From Streptomyces sp. DH-12 (GTDB lineage Bacteria; Actinomycetota; Actinomycetes; Streptomycetales; Streptomycetaceae): a stretch of 64,000 bases of DNA. A model generated the notes under the pieces. That model had not been told where the DNA came from and ran no database searches. It saw nothing but the letters and a program-made list of their open reading frames with translations. The DNA is taken from the NCBI RefSeq assembly GCF_002899455.1, contig NZ_PPFB01000001.1, positions 7,324,501-7,388,500 on the forward strand, written 5' to 3'. Every line of letters begins with the position of its first letter. The first letter of the stretch is position 1. The translations under genes were made by a program, and so were the position numbers. Shown in pieces: positions 17,914 through 27,944 of this stretch.

Positions 17914-19355
17914 TAGGGCTTGGTTATCTTCACTCGCGGGTGGCGTGTCCGTTTGCTCGTGGGTGTCGTTGAGGTGGTGTGACACCTGAGGAGTTGGCCG
18001 GGGTCCGGGAGGACCTGGAGGCGTTCGCGGCGGAGTTGTTCGACGGGTTCTTCCGGGCGGATCAACGGCGGTGGGGGCAGGCGTATGTGCGCGGGCTGCT
18101 GCTGGACGGACGGCGCAAGTCGGTGGAACCGATGGCGGCCCGTCTCGGCGGGGACGGCAACCGGCAGGCGCTGGCCCACTTCATCACCTCCAGTCCGTGG
18201 GATGCGGCGCATGTGCGGGCCCGGCTGGCCTGGCGGATGCACGAGGCGATCGGCCCGGAAGCGCTGATCGTGGACGACACCGGCTTCCTGAAGGATGGGG
18301 ATGCGTCGGCGTGTGTGGCCCGGCAGTACACCGGCACCGCGGGCAAGGTCACCAACTGCCAGGTGGGCGTCTCGGTGCACCTGGCCACCGATCATGCCTC
18401 GGCTGCGATCGACTGGCGGCTGTTCGTGCCGTCCTCCTGGGATCCGGCCTCGCCCGAGGCGGATCCGGCCAAGGTCGCCCGCCGCACCCGCTGCGGCGTT
18501 CCCGACCAGGTCGGGCATGTGGAGAAGTGGCAGCTCGCTTTGGACATGATCGACGAGACCCTCTCGTGGGGCATCGACATCCCACTGGTGGTCGCGGACG
18601 CCGGCTACGGCGATGCCGCCGCCTTCCGCCTCGGCCTGGAGGAACGGGACCTGCCCTATGCGGTCGGCATCTCCGGCCGTCACACCGCGCATCCGGCCGA
18701 GGCCCGGCCCGTCCAACCGGTCTATGCGGGCACCGGGCGTCCGCCGAAGATCCAGTACCCCGAGCCCGCGCAGCCCGTGAAGGACCTGGTCATCGCGGCC
18801 GGCCGGACGGCGGCCCGGCCGGTGTCCTGGCGGGAGGGCTCCCGGCCGGGCAAGGGCCGCAGTGGCGTCAAGCGCATGTACTCGCGCTTCGTCGCCCTGC
18901 GCATCCGCCCGGCCGGACGCGGCGTCCGCAGGGCCGCCGACGATCCGGAGCTGCCCGAGCGGTGGCTGCTGGCCGAGTGGCCGGCCACCGAGAGCGAACC
19001 GGTGCAGTTCTGGCTGTCGAACCTGCCCTCCGGCATGCCGCTGGCCACCCTGGTGCGGCTGGCCAAACTCCGCTGGCGCATTGAGCACGACTACCGCGAG
19101 ATGAAACAGGCGCTGGGCCTGGCCCACTTCGAGGGCCGCACCTGGGCCGGCTGGCACCACCACGTCACCCTCGTCTCCGCCGCCCACGCCTTTTGCACCC
19201 TGCAACGACTGGCCCGCCACCCAAAAGAAGCGGCGCAGGTCTGAGCCTCTACCAAGTCGTCCGGGAACTGCAGACACTCCTCGCCACCTGGACCGGCGCC
19301 TGCCCCACCTGCCACCGCGACATACCCACCCCACTCCGGACCTGACCAAGCACTA
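17914..19355 (+). mobile_element. IS701-family insertion sequence (copy 1 of an identical pair)
   Basis: 1442 bp, ends TAGGGCTTGGT and inverted TAGTGCTTGGT, with CTAG duplications at 17910-17913 and 19356-19359. Its transposase translation is identical to the copy at 59512-60953, same orientation, 41.6 kb away. Confidence 0.9.
17979..19244 (+). CDS. IS701-family transposase
   Basis: 421 residues from GTG 17979. The DDE residues lie in LIVDDTGFLKDGD, VVADAGYGDAAAFRLGLEER and WRIEHDYREMKQALGLAHFEGR. It has the RADQRRWGQAYVRGLLLDGR N-terminus of the family, full length and no visible lesion. The protein is identical to the copy at 59577-60842, so the two insertions are recent. Confidence 0.94.
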   Translation: MTPEELAGVREDLEAFAAELFDGFFRADQRRWGQAYVRGLLLDGRRKSVEPMAARLGGDGNRQALAHFITSSPWDAAHVRARLAWRMHEAIGPEALIVDDTGFLKDGDASACVARQYTGTAGKVTNCQVGVSVHLATDHASAAIDWRLFVPSSWDPASPEADPAKVARRTRCGVPDQVGHVEKWQLALDMIDETLSWGIDIPLVVADAGYGDAAAFRLGLEERDLPYAVGISGRHTAHPAEARPVQPVYAGTGRPPKIQYPEPAQPVKDLVIAAGRTAARPVSWREGSRPGKGRSGVKRMYSRFVALRIRPAGRGVRRAADDPELPERWLLAEWPATESEPVQFWLSNLPSGMPLATLVRLAKLRWRIEHDYREMKQALGLAHFEGRTWAGWHHHVTLVSAAHAFCTLQRLARHPKEAAQV

Positions 19356-19572
19356 CTAGAACTCGGACACAAACGAAGCAATGGCCTCGTCGGACTCTGT
19401 TCGTTCCTGGTGGTTCGACCGGCGCCTCCGGGTGTCCCCGTCCGGAACGACCCGGTCGCACCACGGACGTGCATCCGTCTCCCCGCAGTCGGAGGGTGCC
19501 TCACGGCACCCCGTACGGCGCCGGTCCGCGGCGGTGAGGAGTCACCGGCGCGGGAGCGCCCGGGGGACGGGA

Positions 19573-20841
19573 TCAGCCGCGCCGCCAGGTCTGGTTGGCG
19601 GTGCCGGTGCAGGGCCACAGCTTGACCGGCGTGCCGTCGGCCTCCTTGCCCCACCACACGTCGACGCACTTGTCGCCGGCCTTGAGCGACACCAGGTCCT
19701 CGGTGCTGTTGATCTTGAACTTCTGTCCGCTCGACCCGTCGCACCGCTGCAGCAGGACGGCCGTTTCCTTCTCCACCGACCCGCCGTCCAGCCCCATGCA
19801 CAGGTCCTCACCGATGCGCAGGGTCCTGTCGGTGTCGTGGAAGGACCAGGTCTGGGTGCCTGCCGAGGCTCCACAGGGCTGGATGGCCAGCTCCGCCCCG
19901 GCCCTGCGGGAGCTCGCGGTGAGGCACTTGCCGGTGTCGGCGCTGACGATCCGGGCGGTGGCGACGGTGACCGTCGTGTCCGCCTTCCTCTCGGCCTGCC
20001 GGACCGGCTCCTTCGCCGCGTCCTCCTCCTTCCTCCCCTCCGTGACGGCCTGCGGGCTTGCGCCGGTGACGGAGCCGTCCGGGGACCCCTTGCCGTCGTC
20101 CTTCGCCTCCTCCTTGCCGTCCTCCGTCTTCCTCCCGTCCTTCTCATCGCCGCCTTCCCCGCCCTTCGACGAGTCCGCCGGAGCGTCGTCCTTCGAGGGC
20201 TCCGCGGCATAGACGCCCGGCTGCTGCTGTTCCTCCTGACCGTCGAGCAGCGCCCGGGAGTCGGCAGCCGCGTCGGCTCGTCCCCCGGGTCGCTCGTCGC
20301 GGTCGTCACCGGCCATGACCAGCAGCGGTACGGCGAGCAGGATCACCCCGGCGATCCCTGCGGCGGCCAGCACGGGGGCCTTCGGCCGCCCCGGCGCGCC
20401 GTCGCCGTCGCTGCTTTCCCTCCCGGCCCCGCGGGCGCCGCCGAGTGCGGCAGCCAGTCCGGACGAGGAGGCTGCGGTGCGGGCCGACGTGGCGGTGCTC
20501 GCCGCCGTCTCCGGCCGTTCCCCGCGGTCCGTGCCCGGTTCCGCGGCCCCTTCCCGCGCCTTCGGCCCGTTCGCGGCCGAGGCCGTCCCGGCCCCGGCCG
20601 TGGCGGTGGAGGGGGTTTCCGTCCCGCCCCGGCCGGTCCCGTCGGCCCTCGCGGCGCCTTCGGTGGCGGCGGCGGTGGCGCTCGCGGTGGCCGCGCCGCG
20701 GTGCGGGGCGGGCCGCAGCACGGCCTGCTCCACGTCGTCGCCCACCGGGGACAGCACCACCGCGCGACGGACCGGTGATCCGCCGTCGGTGCCGGCCGGA
20801 CGGGCGGACTCGCCGCCGACCGGCCTGTTCTGCCGTGACAT
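19573..20841 (-). CDS. Single-pass membrane protein with ricin-type beta-trefoil lectin domain
   Basis: 422 residues from ATG 20841 (GGAGAACGAG ribosome site 5-12 bases upstream). Residues 1-170 are a long, Ala/Gly/Thr-rich cytoplasmic region; about 180-200 form one transmembrane helix (VLAAAGIAGVILLAVPLLVM); a charged, low-complexity linker rich in Lys/Glu/Asp follows; residues 295-422 are a CBM13/RICIN domain with IVSADTGKCLTA, three Cys-containing repeats and QxW-type motifs (TQTWSF, NQTWRRG). The lectin domain should lie outside the membrane and bind carbohydrate. No enzyme domain is attached. It stands alone between an IS701 and an IS630; role unknown. Confidence 0.85.
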   Translation of the reverse strand: MSRQNRPVGGESARPAGTDGGSPVRRAVVLSPVGDDVEQAVLRPAPHRGAATASATAAATEGAARADGTGRGGTETPSTATAGAGTASAANGPKAREGAAEPGTDRGERPETAASTATSARTAASSSGLAAALGGARGAGRESSDGDGAPGRPKAPVLAAAGIAGVILLAVPLLVMAGDDRDERPGGRADAAADSRALLDGQEEQQQPGVYAAEPSKDDAPADSSKGGEGGDEKDGRKTEDGKEEAKDDGKGSPDGSVTGASPQAVTEGRKEEDAAKEPVRQAERKADTTVTVATARIVSADTGKCLTASSRRAGAELAIQPCGASAGTQTWSFHDTDRTLRIGEDLCMGLDGGSVEKETAVLLQRCDGSSGQKFKINSTEDLVSLKAGDKCVDVWWGKEADGTPVKLWPCTGTANQTWRRG

Positions 20842-21175
20842 TGCTCGTTCTCCTTCGGTCTCACGGTTGTCTGCCGCATGGCGGCCGCACACTCGCGGCG
20901 CCCTGCGGCCGGGGCGCGGTGCCGGGTGCGGACCGCCCCGGGCCTCCCCCGGCGGGACGGGCACGACACGGTCCGGGGCGATCGCCCCCTCAGCGCCCGG
21001 CGGTCGGCTGTCCGCCCGGCCGGGGAGGTACGGCTCCGGGCCGCAGGGGAACGGATGGGCCGGCCCCGTGCAGGCCCCGTTCCCGCCGAGCACCACAGCG
21101 CGCGGGGCTCCGCGTCCTCGCCTCCACGACGACGGAATCGGATCGGTTCACGGCCACTGCGGCACCGTAGTGGGG

Positions 21176-21398
21176 TCAGATGACCGGCAAGGCGTCCGGG
21201 ACGTCACCCCACCGGCCCCCGCGCGTCTCCTCCTGGTCATCTTCTCGCCGTCGCACGGCACGCCGACGGGTCCCGCCGGTGGCGTGACCGGGGCCGCGAC
21301 GGCCTCGGCGCCCACCGGGCGGCACGGGCGACGACCAGCACGAGGACGGCGGTGGGGAAGGGCCGGGCGGCGGTGCCGTACCGGTGTCCTGACTGCAC
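21176..21398 (-). pseudogene. Possible short secreted-protein remnant
   Basis: A GTG at 21398 behind AAGGAGATCCC begins QSGHRYGTAARPFPTAVLV, which looks like the start of a signal peptide; the continuation AEAVAAPVTPPAGPVGVP is in another frame, so one frameshift would be needed. The rest of the 20842-21470 gap shows nothing recognisable. Confidence 0.3.
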
Positions 21399-21471
21399 GG
21401 GATCTCCTTGGGATTGGGAACGGGCGACTCGTCGTGAGCCGACTCCGTCACTGCTTGGCGCCGGAGTCCTA

Positions 21472-22592
21472 GTGACCTGAGTCGGAGATTCGTCGTTGGT
21501 TTGGCATGAGTCGTCCGGGTCCGAAGATTCCGCCGTTGTCGGTGCGATGCCCAGCGGGCCGTGCTGGAGGGCTGGGTGCGCCGCCGCTCGACCGCTCAGG
21601 CACTGGCCCAGCGTTCAAGGATCGTGCTGGAGTGCGCCGACGGACACTCGATCATGGAGGTGTCGCGCCGGCTGGGTGTCTCTCCGGACACGGTCCGCAC
21701 CTGGCGGCGACGCTTCCTCGAGCGAGGGCTGGACGGCCTGTGTGACGAGCCGCGGCCCGGTGCTCCGCGGAAGATCACCGACGCGGACGTCGAGCGGGTC
21801 ATCGTCAAGACGCTGGAGGAGAAGCCGAAGAACGCCACCCACTGGTCGACCAGGTCGATGGCGGCGGCCACGGGCATGTCCCAGTCCGCGATCTCGCGGA
21901 TCTGGCGGGCGTTCGCCCTGGCCCCGCACCGGTCACAGACGTTCAAGCTGTCCACCGACCCGCTGTTCATCGACAAAGTCCGTGACGTCGTCGGGTTGTA
22001 TCTGGATCCGCCGGAGAAGGCCCTGGTCCTGTGTGTGGACGAGAAGTCGCAGATCCAGGCCCTCGACCGCTCTCAGCCGGTGCTGCCGATGATGCCCGGG
22101 GTTCCTGAGCGCCGCAGCCACGACTACGTCCGGGCCGGCACCACCACCCTGTTCGCGGCCCTGGAGGTCGCCACCGGCAAAGTGATCGGCTCCCTGCACC
22201 GCAGGCACCGGGCCGTGGAGTTCAAGAAGTTCCTGGCCAGGCTGGACAAGGAGGTGCCCGCCGACCTCGAGGTCCATCTCATCCTGGACAACTACGTCAC
22301 CCACAAGACACCCGCCGTCAAGAAGTGGCTGCTGGCTCACCCGCGGTTCCATCTGCACTTCACTCCGACGAGTTCGTCCTGGCTGAACCTGGTGGAGCGG
22401 TGGTTCGCCGAGCTCACGCAGAAGAAGCTCAAGCGCGGTGTCCACCGCTTCGTCCAGGCCCTCGAACGCGATATTCGTTCCTGGCTGGCCGACTGGAACG
22501 ACAATCCACGACCGTTCGTCTGGACGAAGACTGCCGACGAAATCCTCGACAAAGTCGCGGCCTACTGCCGACGAATCTCCGACTCAGGTCAC
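21472..22592 (+). mobile_element. IS630-family insertion sequence (copy with 2-bp deletion)
   Basis: 1121 bp with ends GTGACCTGAGTCGGAGATTC and its inverted partner, flanked by TA (21470-21471, 22593-22594), the IS630 target. Nearly identical to the inverted copy at 58386-59508, which is 2 bp longer. The right TA lies at the outer edge of the 40-bp repeat B. Confidence 0.9.
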
Positions 22593-22595
22593 TAG
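21506..22595 (+). pseudogene. IS630-family transposase, frameshifted at codon 13
   Basis: The ATG at 21506 starts MSRPGPKIPPLSV as in the intact copy, but two bases are missing near 21541 (GTGCGATG instead of GTGACCGATG). The remainder is open from GTG 21561 (MLEGWVRRRS...) to 22595 with HTH, DDE residues (LCVDEKSQIQALDR, ILDNYVTHKT, LNLVERWFAELT). Internal initiation at 21561 could give a 344-residue protein lacking only the first 20 or so residues. Confidence 0.85.
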
Positions 22596-22631
22596 CCCGG
22601 CCACCAGGGAACCAGTAACCCACCGGTAGCT
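22592..22631 (-). repeat. 40-bp imperfect inverted repeat, copy B
   Basis: Partner of 16486-16525 (36 of 40 matches when inverted). Its inner edge overlaps the stop codon of the adjacent resolvase remnant, the position expected for a transposon end beside its resolvase gene. Confidence 0.65.
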
Positions 22632-23010
22632 ATCTCGGCTTCATGGCCGCGCTCTTCTTCGGTTGGCGTGGGACGGTCTTGGTCTTGTTGAGGTGTCCAT
22701 ACACCGTGGAGCGGGGCACGCCGAACATGTCGGCGATCTGCTGGACGGTCTTCTCCCGCTCGTCGTAGAGCCGCTGGGCGAGCGCGGCCTGGTCCTCGGT
22801 GAGCCTCGGTCGGCGGCCGCCGACCCGGCCGCGGGCCCGGGCAGAAGCGAGCCCGTCATTGGTGTTCGCCACGATCAGCTCGCGCTGAAGCTCGGCGAGC
22901 ACCGACAGCATGCCGAACATCGCCCGTCCCTCCACGGTGGCAGTGTCGATGCCCTGCTCGATGACGTGCAGCCCGATGCTGCGCTCGTGCAGGTCCGCGC
23001 CGAGGGTCAC
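22630..23010 (-). pseudogene. Tn3-type resolvase, N-terminally truncated
   Basis: 126 residues: LGADLHERSIGLHVIEQGID, GRAMFGMLSVLAELQRELI (end of the catalytic domain and long E helix), GRVGGRRPRLTEDQ and an HTH (VQQIADMFGVPRSTVYGHL). The first 60 or so residues, including the catalytic serine and the YARVST motif, are missing: the sequence changes at about 23012. A GTG happens to open the frame, but the product could not catalyse strand exchange. Confidence 0.85.
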
Positions 23011-23059
23011 CGGCCTCGGGGAACATCGGTACAGCGGTTGGCGCTGAGATTGATCATGG

Positions 23060-23928
23060 TCAGGGTGTGAGCGCCGTGACCCGGTTCTCGTACTCGCGGC
23101 GGGCCTTGCGCTGGGCCGGGATCGCGGGGACGCCCTGGCCGCCGTCGAGCGGCTGGCAGCGGGTGAGGAGCCCTCGGTGCACGGCGGGGACGGCGCTGAC
23201 GCGCAGGGTGTAGCCCTGGCCGCGCCGTACGGTGACGCCTTGGTCGAGTGCGGCGCGCTCGGCGGCCTCCAGCTCGGCCGAGCGGAGGAAGTCGGCGACC
23301 TTGCCCGGCATGTTGAGGACGACCGGCAGCTCCGGGGCCGGGACGCCCGGGTCGCCGGCCGTGTGGTCGGGCAGGAGGTCGGCGACGGCGGTGCGGATCG
23401 CGCCGCGGCTGACGCCGTGGTCGCGGGCGAGGGCGGCGATGGACCGGCCCTCCAGGTACGCGGTGCGTACGGCTTCGGTCTTCTCGGCCGCCACGGCGGG
23501 GCGGCGCCCGCCCTTGCTGCCCCTGGCCTCGGCGGCCCGCAGCCCGTCGTACGTCAGCTCCCGTTGGAGGTCGCGCTGGAGTTCGCCCGCGGCGGCCAGG
23601 GTCTGCACCATGAACTTCACGGTGGACAGCAGCTCTCCGGTGCGCGGGTGACGGGCGGTGAGGTCCATCGCGGAGAACGCGCCGTCGTGGATGCGCAGCG
23701 CCACCTGGTCGCGATGGAGGACGTCGAGCACGTCGAGGATGTGCCCGGTGCCGCCCGGCCGCGCGTAGGTGAGCAGCTCGCCGGACTTCGGCCGCTGGAG
23801 CGGGTGGAGGTGCCGCCGTCCTCCTCGAAGACGACCGGCTCGTCGATGCCGGCTTCGTCGAGGACGAGGCTCTGCCGGGCGGCTGACCGCTGGTCGGTCG
23901 GGACCCGCTTGTGGACCGGGTTCGCCAC
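23060..23928 (-). pseudogene. Serine recombinase with frameshift and altered active site
   Basis: From about 23928 the frame reads KRVPTDQRSAARQ, corresponding to the RVSTxxQ motif of resolvases but with Pro in place of the nucleophilic Ser. The frame changes before 23731 (the segment LHPLQRPKSGELLTY is one frame off), then continues as LHRDQVALRIHDGAFSAMD, HPRTGELLSTVKFMVQTLAA, RELTYDGLRAAEARG, an HTH (GRSIAALARDHGVSRGAIR) and a C-terminal tail. It is doubly inactive and related to the fragment at 16092-16396. Confidence 0.8.
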
Positions 23929-24066
23929 CGAGGGGCCCCTTCCGTACGGAGGATCGGACCCTGTCCGTCGTCAGACTCCGTCAGCAATCACCCTCGGATC
24001 TGATTGGATTCGCGCCGCCGCGAACCCCGGATTGCACGGGTTCATCGGACGCGTCGGCCGCCTGTC

Positions 24067-25320
24067 GTCAAACGATGGCGAGCTCAAGCGGTCAGCGCAT
24101 CACCGCTGTTCAGAAGGTCAGCGTAGACCTCTGCCGGAGTGCGGTAGCCATGGATCTTGCGCGGGCGGTGGTTGAGCTCGTGGGCGATGGCGTCCAGGTC
24201 GGCCTGGCTGAACCTGCGAAGGTCCGCGCCCTTGGGCAGGTACTGCCGAAGCAGCCGGTTGGTGTTCTCGTTGGTGCCGCGCTGCCACGGGCTGCGCGGC
24301 TTGCAGAGGTAGATCGGCATCCCCGTCTCGGCGGTGATGGCCTGGTGCTCGGCGATCTCGCGCCCTCGGTCCCAGGTGAGCGTTCGTCGTAGCTGGGGCG
24401 GGATGCCGAGGAGATTCCTGGTGAGATGCGGAGTGACTTGCTCGGCCTTGATGCCGTCGGGCAGCGCGACGATGGCCGTGTAACGGCTGGTGCGCTCGAC
24501 CAGCGTGGCGACGGCCGAGGGCCGGGTACCCATGACGAGGTCGCCCTCCCAGTGGCCCGGGATCTTGCGGTCCTCGACCTCCGCGGGGCGGGCGGTGATG
24601 GACACCATGCCGCGGATGACGCCCCGCCCGGTGGGCCGACGGGCGATCTTCGGACGGCGCATGGGCCTGCCTGACCGCAGCCGCTGGGTGAGGCTGCGGT
24701 CGATCGCCTGGCGCCGGCGAGGGTCGTAGAGCGAGAGGTAGATCGCTTCGTGCGAGATCTGCATGGAGGCGTCATCAGGAAACTGCCGGCGCAGCCATCC
24801 TGCGATCTGCTCGGGTGACCAGCACAGAGCGAGCTTGGCTTCCACCAGGGCGCGTAGAGCAGGTCGCTGGGCGAGTTTGGCCTGCTTGGGGCGGCGCCCG
24901 CGCTCGTAGGCGGCCGCATCGGCCGACGCGGCTCGGTAGCGGTCCCGGCCGCCGTTGCGGGCGATCTCGCGTGAGATGGTCGAAGGAGATCGGCCTAGCC
25001 GCTTGGCCAGCTGCCGGGCCGATTCCCCGGCGGCGAGGCCGCGGGATATCTCCTCGCGCTCTCTGCCGTTCAGATGCCGCTCTGACCGCATCTGAGCGGC
25101 GAGGCGGACGCCGCCGCTCTGGTGCAGGAACCGACGGGCGCTCTGCATCGGCGCCCCGAGCGCCCGCCCGATCAAGCTGAACGACTGCCCCTCGCGCCAG
25201 CGTCTCCAGATCTCGTCCTGCTGAGCTGGCGAAAACCCGTAGTCACGCACCTGTGCCTCCACGATCACATGATCATCCGAGGGTGGTGCGTTGATCACTT
25301 GAGGGTGCCATCGTTTGCAG
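24067..25320 (-). mobile_element. IS30-family insertion sequence
   Basis: Imperfect terminal repeats TCAAACGATGGCGAGCTCAAG (left, from about 24068) and an inverted TGCAAACGATGGCACCCTCAAG (right, ending about 25320) enclose one transposase gene. The 130 bases to the left, after the recombinase remnant, contain nothing recognised. Confidence 0.82.
24084..25298 (-). CDS. IS30-family transposase
   Basis: 404 residues. N-terminal HTH (REREEISRGLAAGESARQLAKRLGRSPSTISREI), then the DDE core: GHWEGDLVMG (first Asp), LTWDRGREIAEH (second Asp), PWQRGTNENTNRLLRQYLPKG (Glu). All IS30 signature motifs are present, so it is probably active. An N-terminal extension of about 70 residues (FSPAQQDEIWRRWREGQSF) is a second HTH-like region seen in actinobacterial IS30 proteins. 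Confidence 0.93.
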   Translation of the reverse strand: MINAPPSDDHVIVEAQVRDYGFSPAQQDEIWRRWREGQSFSLIGRALGAPMQSARRFLHQSGGVRLAAQMRSERHLNGREREEISRGLAAGESARQLAKRLGRSPSTISREIARNGGRDRYRAASADAAAYERGRRPKQAKLAQRPALRALVEAKLALCWSPEQIAGWLRRQFPDDASMQISHEAIYLSLYDPRRRQAIDRSLTQRLRSGRPMRRPKIARRPTGRGVIRGMVSITARPAEVEDRKIPGHWEGDLVMGTRPSAVATLVERTSRYTAIVALPDGIKAEQVTPHLTRNLLGIPPQLRRTLTWDRGREIAEHQAITAETGMPIYLCKPRSPWQRGTNENTNRLLRQYLPKGADLRRFSQADLDAIAHELNHRPRKIHGYRTPAEVYADLLNSGDALTA

Positions 25321-25409
25321 ACGGGGATCCGACGCGTCCGGGTGGGGGTCCCGGTAGTACTCGCCGGAATAACAACTCAGTGACGGACGTGGGTCTGCGG
25401 GCGTCCGCG

Positions 25410-26198
25410 TCAGGCGTAGCGATGGCGCGGTGCGTGCGGGTCGTCCCAGCGGTCGGCATGGGGGAGGCCGAGCAGACGTACGGCGTGCCGGAGTTCGGCG
25501 GGTGCGCCGGTGGCGCGGAGGCGTGCGGGGGCCTCGCGCACGAGCCAGGAGGCCAGTTCCGTCCGTGCGGCTTCCGCTTCCTCGTCCGGCCAGAACGCCG
25601 ACGACCGCCAGGGGAGTGCGTCTTCCAAGAGGTCCCACTCCCACCGGTCGACGGTGTCGGTGAGGTGCTGGTCGGTGACCGGGTGGCGGAGGGCCTCCCA
25701 GACCGCCAGCCAGGGGCCGATGGTGGCGGATGCCTCGGCACACAGCGCGAAGAGCTCGGGGACGGGGACGGCGGGGTCCGGGGTGAGCAGGGTGTGGGCC
25801 CACCAGGCATACAGGAATTCCCGTACGGCTTCGCTCTGCGGCGCGGGCCACTGTTGCCAGTCGGCGCGGTGGAACGAGGCGCCGACGTTGTCGATATCCC
25901 ACGCGTAGGCGCCGAGGCCGCCGGTCAGTTCGCGGGCGAACTGCGGGAGGACTCGGCGCAGCACGGCGCCGTGGTCATCCCAGTCGGGTGCGCTCCAGGT
26001 GCGGTGCAGGAGGTCGGGGTCGAGTTCCGTGTCGGGGAGCTTCAGCAGGGCGAGCTCCTCCGGGCTGCCCCAGTGGCAGTCGCACTGGACCTCATCGGCC
26101 CTGGCGGTCATCCCACGGAAGGTGACGTCCAGGTGGTCCAGTGCCCGGTCGAGCCGTGCGCGGGCGGCCGGGCCAGGTTCGGGGACGCGTTCGGTCAT
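25410..26198 (-). CDS. Conserved hypothetical protein
   Basis: 262 residues, soluble, acidic and Trp-rich (HRTWSAPDWDDHGAVLRRVLP, YAWDIDNVGASFHRADWQQW, WAHTLLTPDP). No domain is recognised. Near the N-terminus CDCHWGSPEELALLKLPD contains two Cys and a His. The ATG is preceded by GGTGAGGC. It is flanked by IS30 and a degraded IS5 element, so its original neighbours are lost. The sequence looks intact and has Streptomyces-like codon use. Confidence 0.65.
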   Translation of the reverse strand: MTERVPEPGPAARARLDRALDHLDVTFRGMTARADEVQCDCHWGSPEELALLKLPDTELDPDLLHRTWSAPDWDDHGAVLRRVLPQFARELTGGLGAYAWDIDNVGASFHRADWQQWPAPQSEAVREFLYAWWAHTLLTPDPAVPVPELFALCAEASATIGPWLAVWEALRHPVTDQHLTDTVDRWEWDLLEDALPWRSSAFWPDEEAEAARTELASWLVREAPARLRATGAPAELRHAVRLLGLPHADRWDDPHAPRHRYA

Positions 26199-26514
26199 GG
26201 TCAGTGGTGCCTCACCGGAACTCCGGGCCGCTCGGGCCCGAAGAGCGCGACTCTACCAGTACCGCGGATCAGGCGGGCCTGGAGCATTCAGACAGCCGGG
26301 TTGTCTGCGAGGCCGTCGTGCAGCGATGATGTCGTGCAGGAAGTCGCGGGTCTCTCGTGGCCCCGTTCAGCTCTCACCTGGAGGGCCGCCGTGTCTGCCT
26401 CGCCCTACTCCCCGCGCAGCCGTAGTCCCTTGTTCGGCTGACAGTGGACTGTCCCGCCGGGGGACGGTGGTGGGAGACTGCCAGCCGTGTCTGGGTTCAC
26501 GAGTCCGGAGCCGT

Positions 26515-27176
26515 GCGCGGTGCCGCGCCGAGCGATGACCGGCTTCACGCCGAGGTCCCAGACGAGGCGGCGGTACTTGTCGTGGTCGTAGCCGCGGTCG
26601 GCGAGCACCGTGTCCGGGCGGCGTCTTGGCCGGCCACGCTTGCCGCGCACGGGCGAAACGGCTTGCAGCAGTGGGATGAGCTCAGTGACGTCGTTGCGGT
26701 TGCCGCCGGTCAGCGTGGCTGCGAGCGGGGTGCCGGTGGCGTCGGTGATCAGATGGTGCTTGCTGCCAGTTCTGCCCCGGTCGACAGGGCTTCGTCCTGT
26801 CTTGGGCACCCCTTTAGCGCCGGATGTGGGAGCCATCGACTGCGGCCAGGGAGAAGTCCAGGGCGTTCGCACGACGCAGCTTGGACAGAAGGACCTCATG
26901 CAGCCGGGGCCAGACGCCGGCCTCGGCCCACTCGGCCAGGCGGCGCCAGCACGTCATGCCCGAGCCGAAGCCGAGTTCCTGTGGCAGATGTTCCCAGGCG
27001 ATCCCGGTGTGCAAGACGAACAGGATGCTCTGAAACACCAGCCGGTCCGGATGCCGCTTGCGTCCGGGGTGACGAGTCCGCCGCTCGACCTTGGGCAGCA
27101 GCGGCTCGACTACCGCCCACAACTCGTCATCAACATTCCACGGCTTCGGCCGAGTCACCCCGCACCCCCGGATCAT
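26515..27176 (-). pseudogene. IS5-family transposase, frameshifted and 3'-truncated
   Basis: 27176-26814 encodes the N-terminal half (VVEPLLPKVERRTRHPGRK, HLPQELGFGSGMTCWRRL, and the first Asp in LAAVDGSHIRR) and ends in TAA; the continuation GVPKTGRSPVDRGRTGSKHH is in another frame, with about two bases lost near 26822. The second frame passes ADRGYDHDKYRRL (second Asp) and VIARRGTAHGSGL, then loses similarity near 26515, before the glutamate-containing end. The right outer end of the element is near 27230; the left end was not found. Nothing is recognised between 26200 and 26515. Confidence 0.8.
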
Positions 27177-27234
27177 CAGTCCTGGGGTGATCCAACCACC
27201 CTGGAGATCATTTCGTTAGGAGTTCTAAGACGTA

Positions 27235-27940
27235 TGAGCCGACAAATTGACCTGCATAGGCAGTATTCGGCAACGCCGACTTATGGAATTGTCATAGATC
27301 CACCACTCGTGTCCGGCGTGCAGAGGTGCCAGGGTCCGAAAGATCACCTCAGGATTCCGCAGAGGCGGACGCGGCCTGACCGGACCTTCCGCTCCCGTCG
27401 TGACGGCCGCCGCCGTGATCGCCGTCCGCAAGCTCATCACCGCAGGCCTGCGCTTTTCCCCGCCGCACTGACCAAGCGGGCCAACAGGCTGCGCCGGTGC
27501 GCGGCGAGCGGGGACGGTCCCTGCGATGTGTCGAGTCAGCTGGCCTATGAAGCGTGCGGCTGCATGAGTTCCCGTACGCGACCGGGACGGTATGAGCGGT
27601 CCGGCGGCGGGTAGACGGCCGATCGACTGGGGAGTGAAGCGCAAGGGCGGTACGTACCTGTGGTGAGGACGCGTCGCCCTCGCACGCGTCATAACGCTGA
27701 GGAGATTCGGGCGGGCGGGCCGTAGGAGGGCCGCTTCGGCGGCGTGCTGGGTCAGGAGCGCAGACGCTCTTCGCTGGCGGGCCGCACGATGACCTCGTGA
27801 GCCGCCGTGCCGCAAGCGGCCGGAGCGCCCCAGGCCGTTTCCTCTCCCGGGTGGTGCCGCACGAGGGTAAGGACAAGGACGACTCCCGGCCTCGGGTGTT
27901 GCCCGGCGGGTGGTGAGAGCCGTTCGGGGTGTGCGCAGTG
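27235..27940. other. Stretch without a recognisable gene
   Basis: Several overlapping open frames exist on both strands, but none has a family-like sequence, a convincing ribosome site and consistent codon position bias together. I see nothing I can name. Confidence 0.5.
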
Positions 27941-27944
27941 TGCT

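Noticed and set aside
17910..19349. 479-codon minus-strand open frames over the IS701 copies (also 59508-60947)
   Set aside because: Antisense of intact transposase genes; both shadows are identical because the IS copies are identical.
20842..21470. Several plus-strand frames in the gap before IS630
   Set aside because: No family similarity; composition is Pro/Arg/Gly-rich. Only a weak signal-peptide-like remnant was kept.
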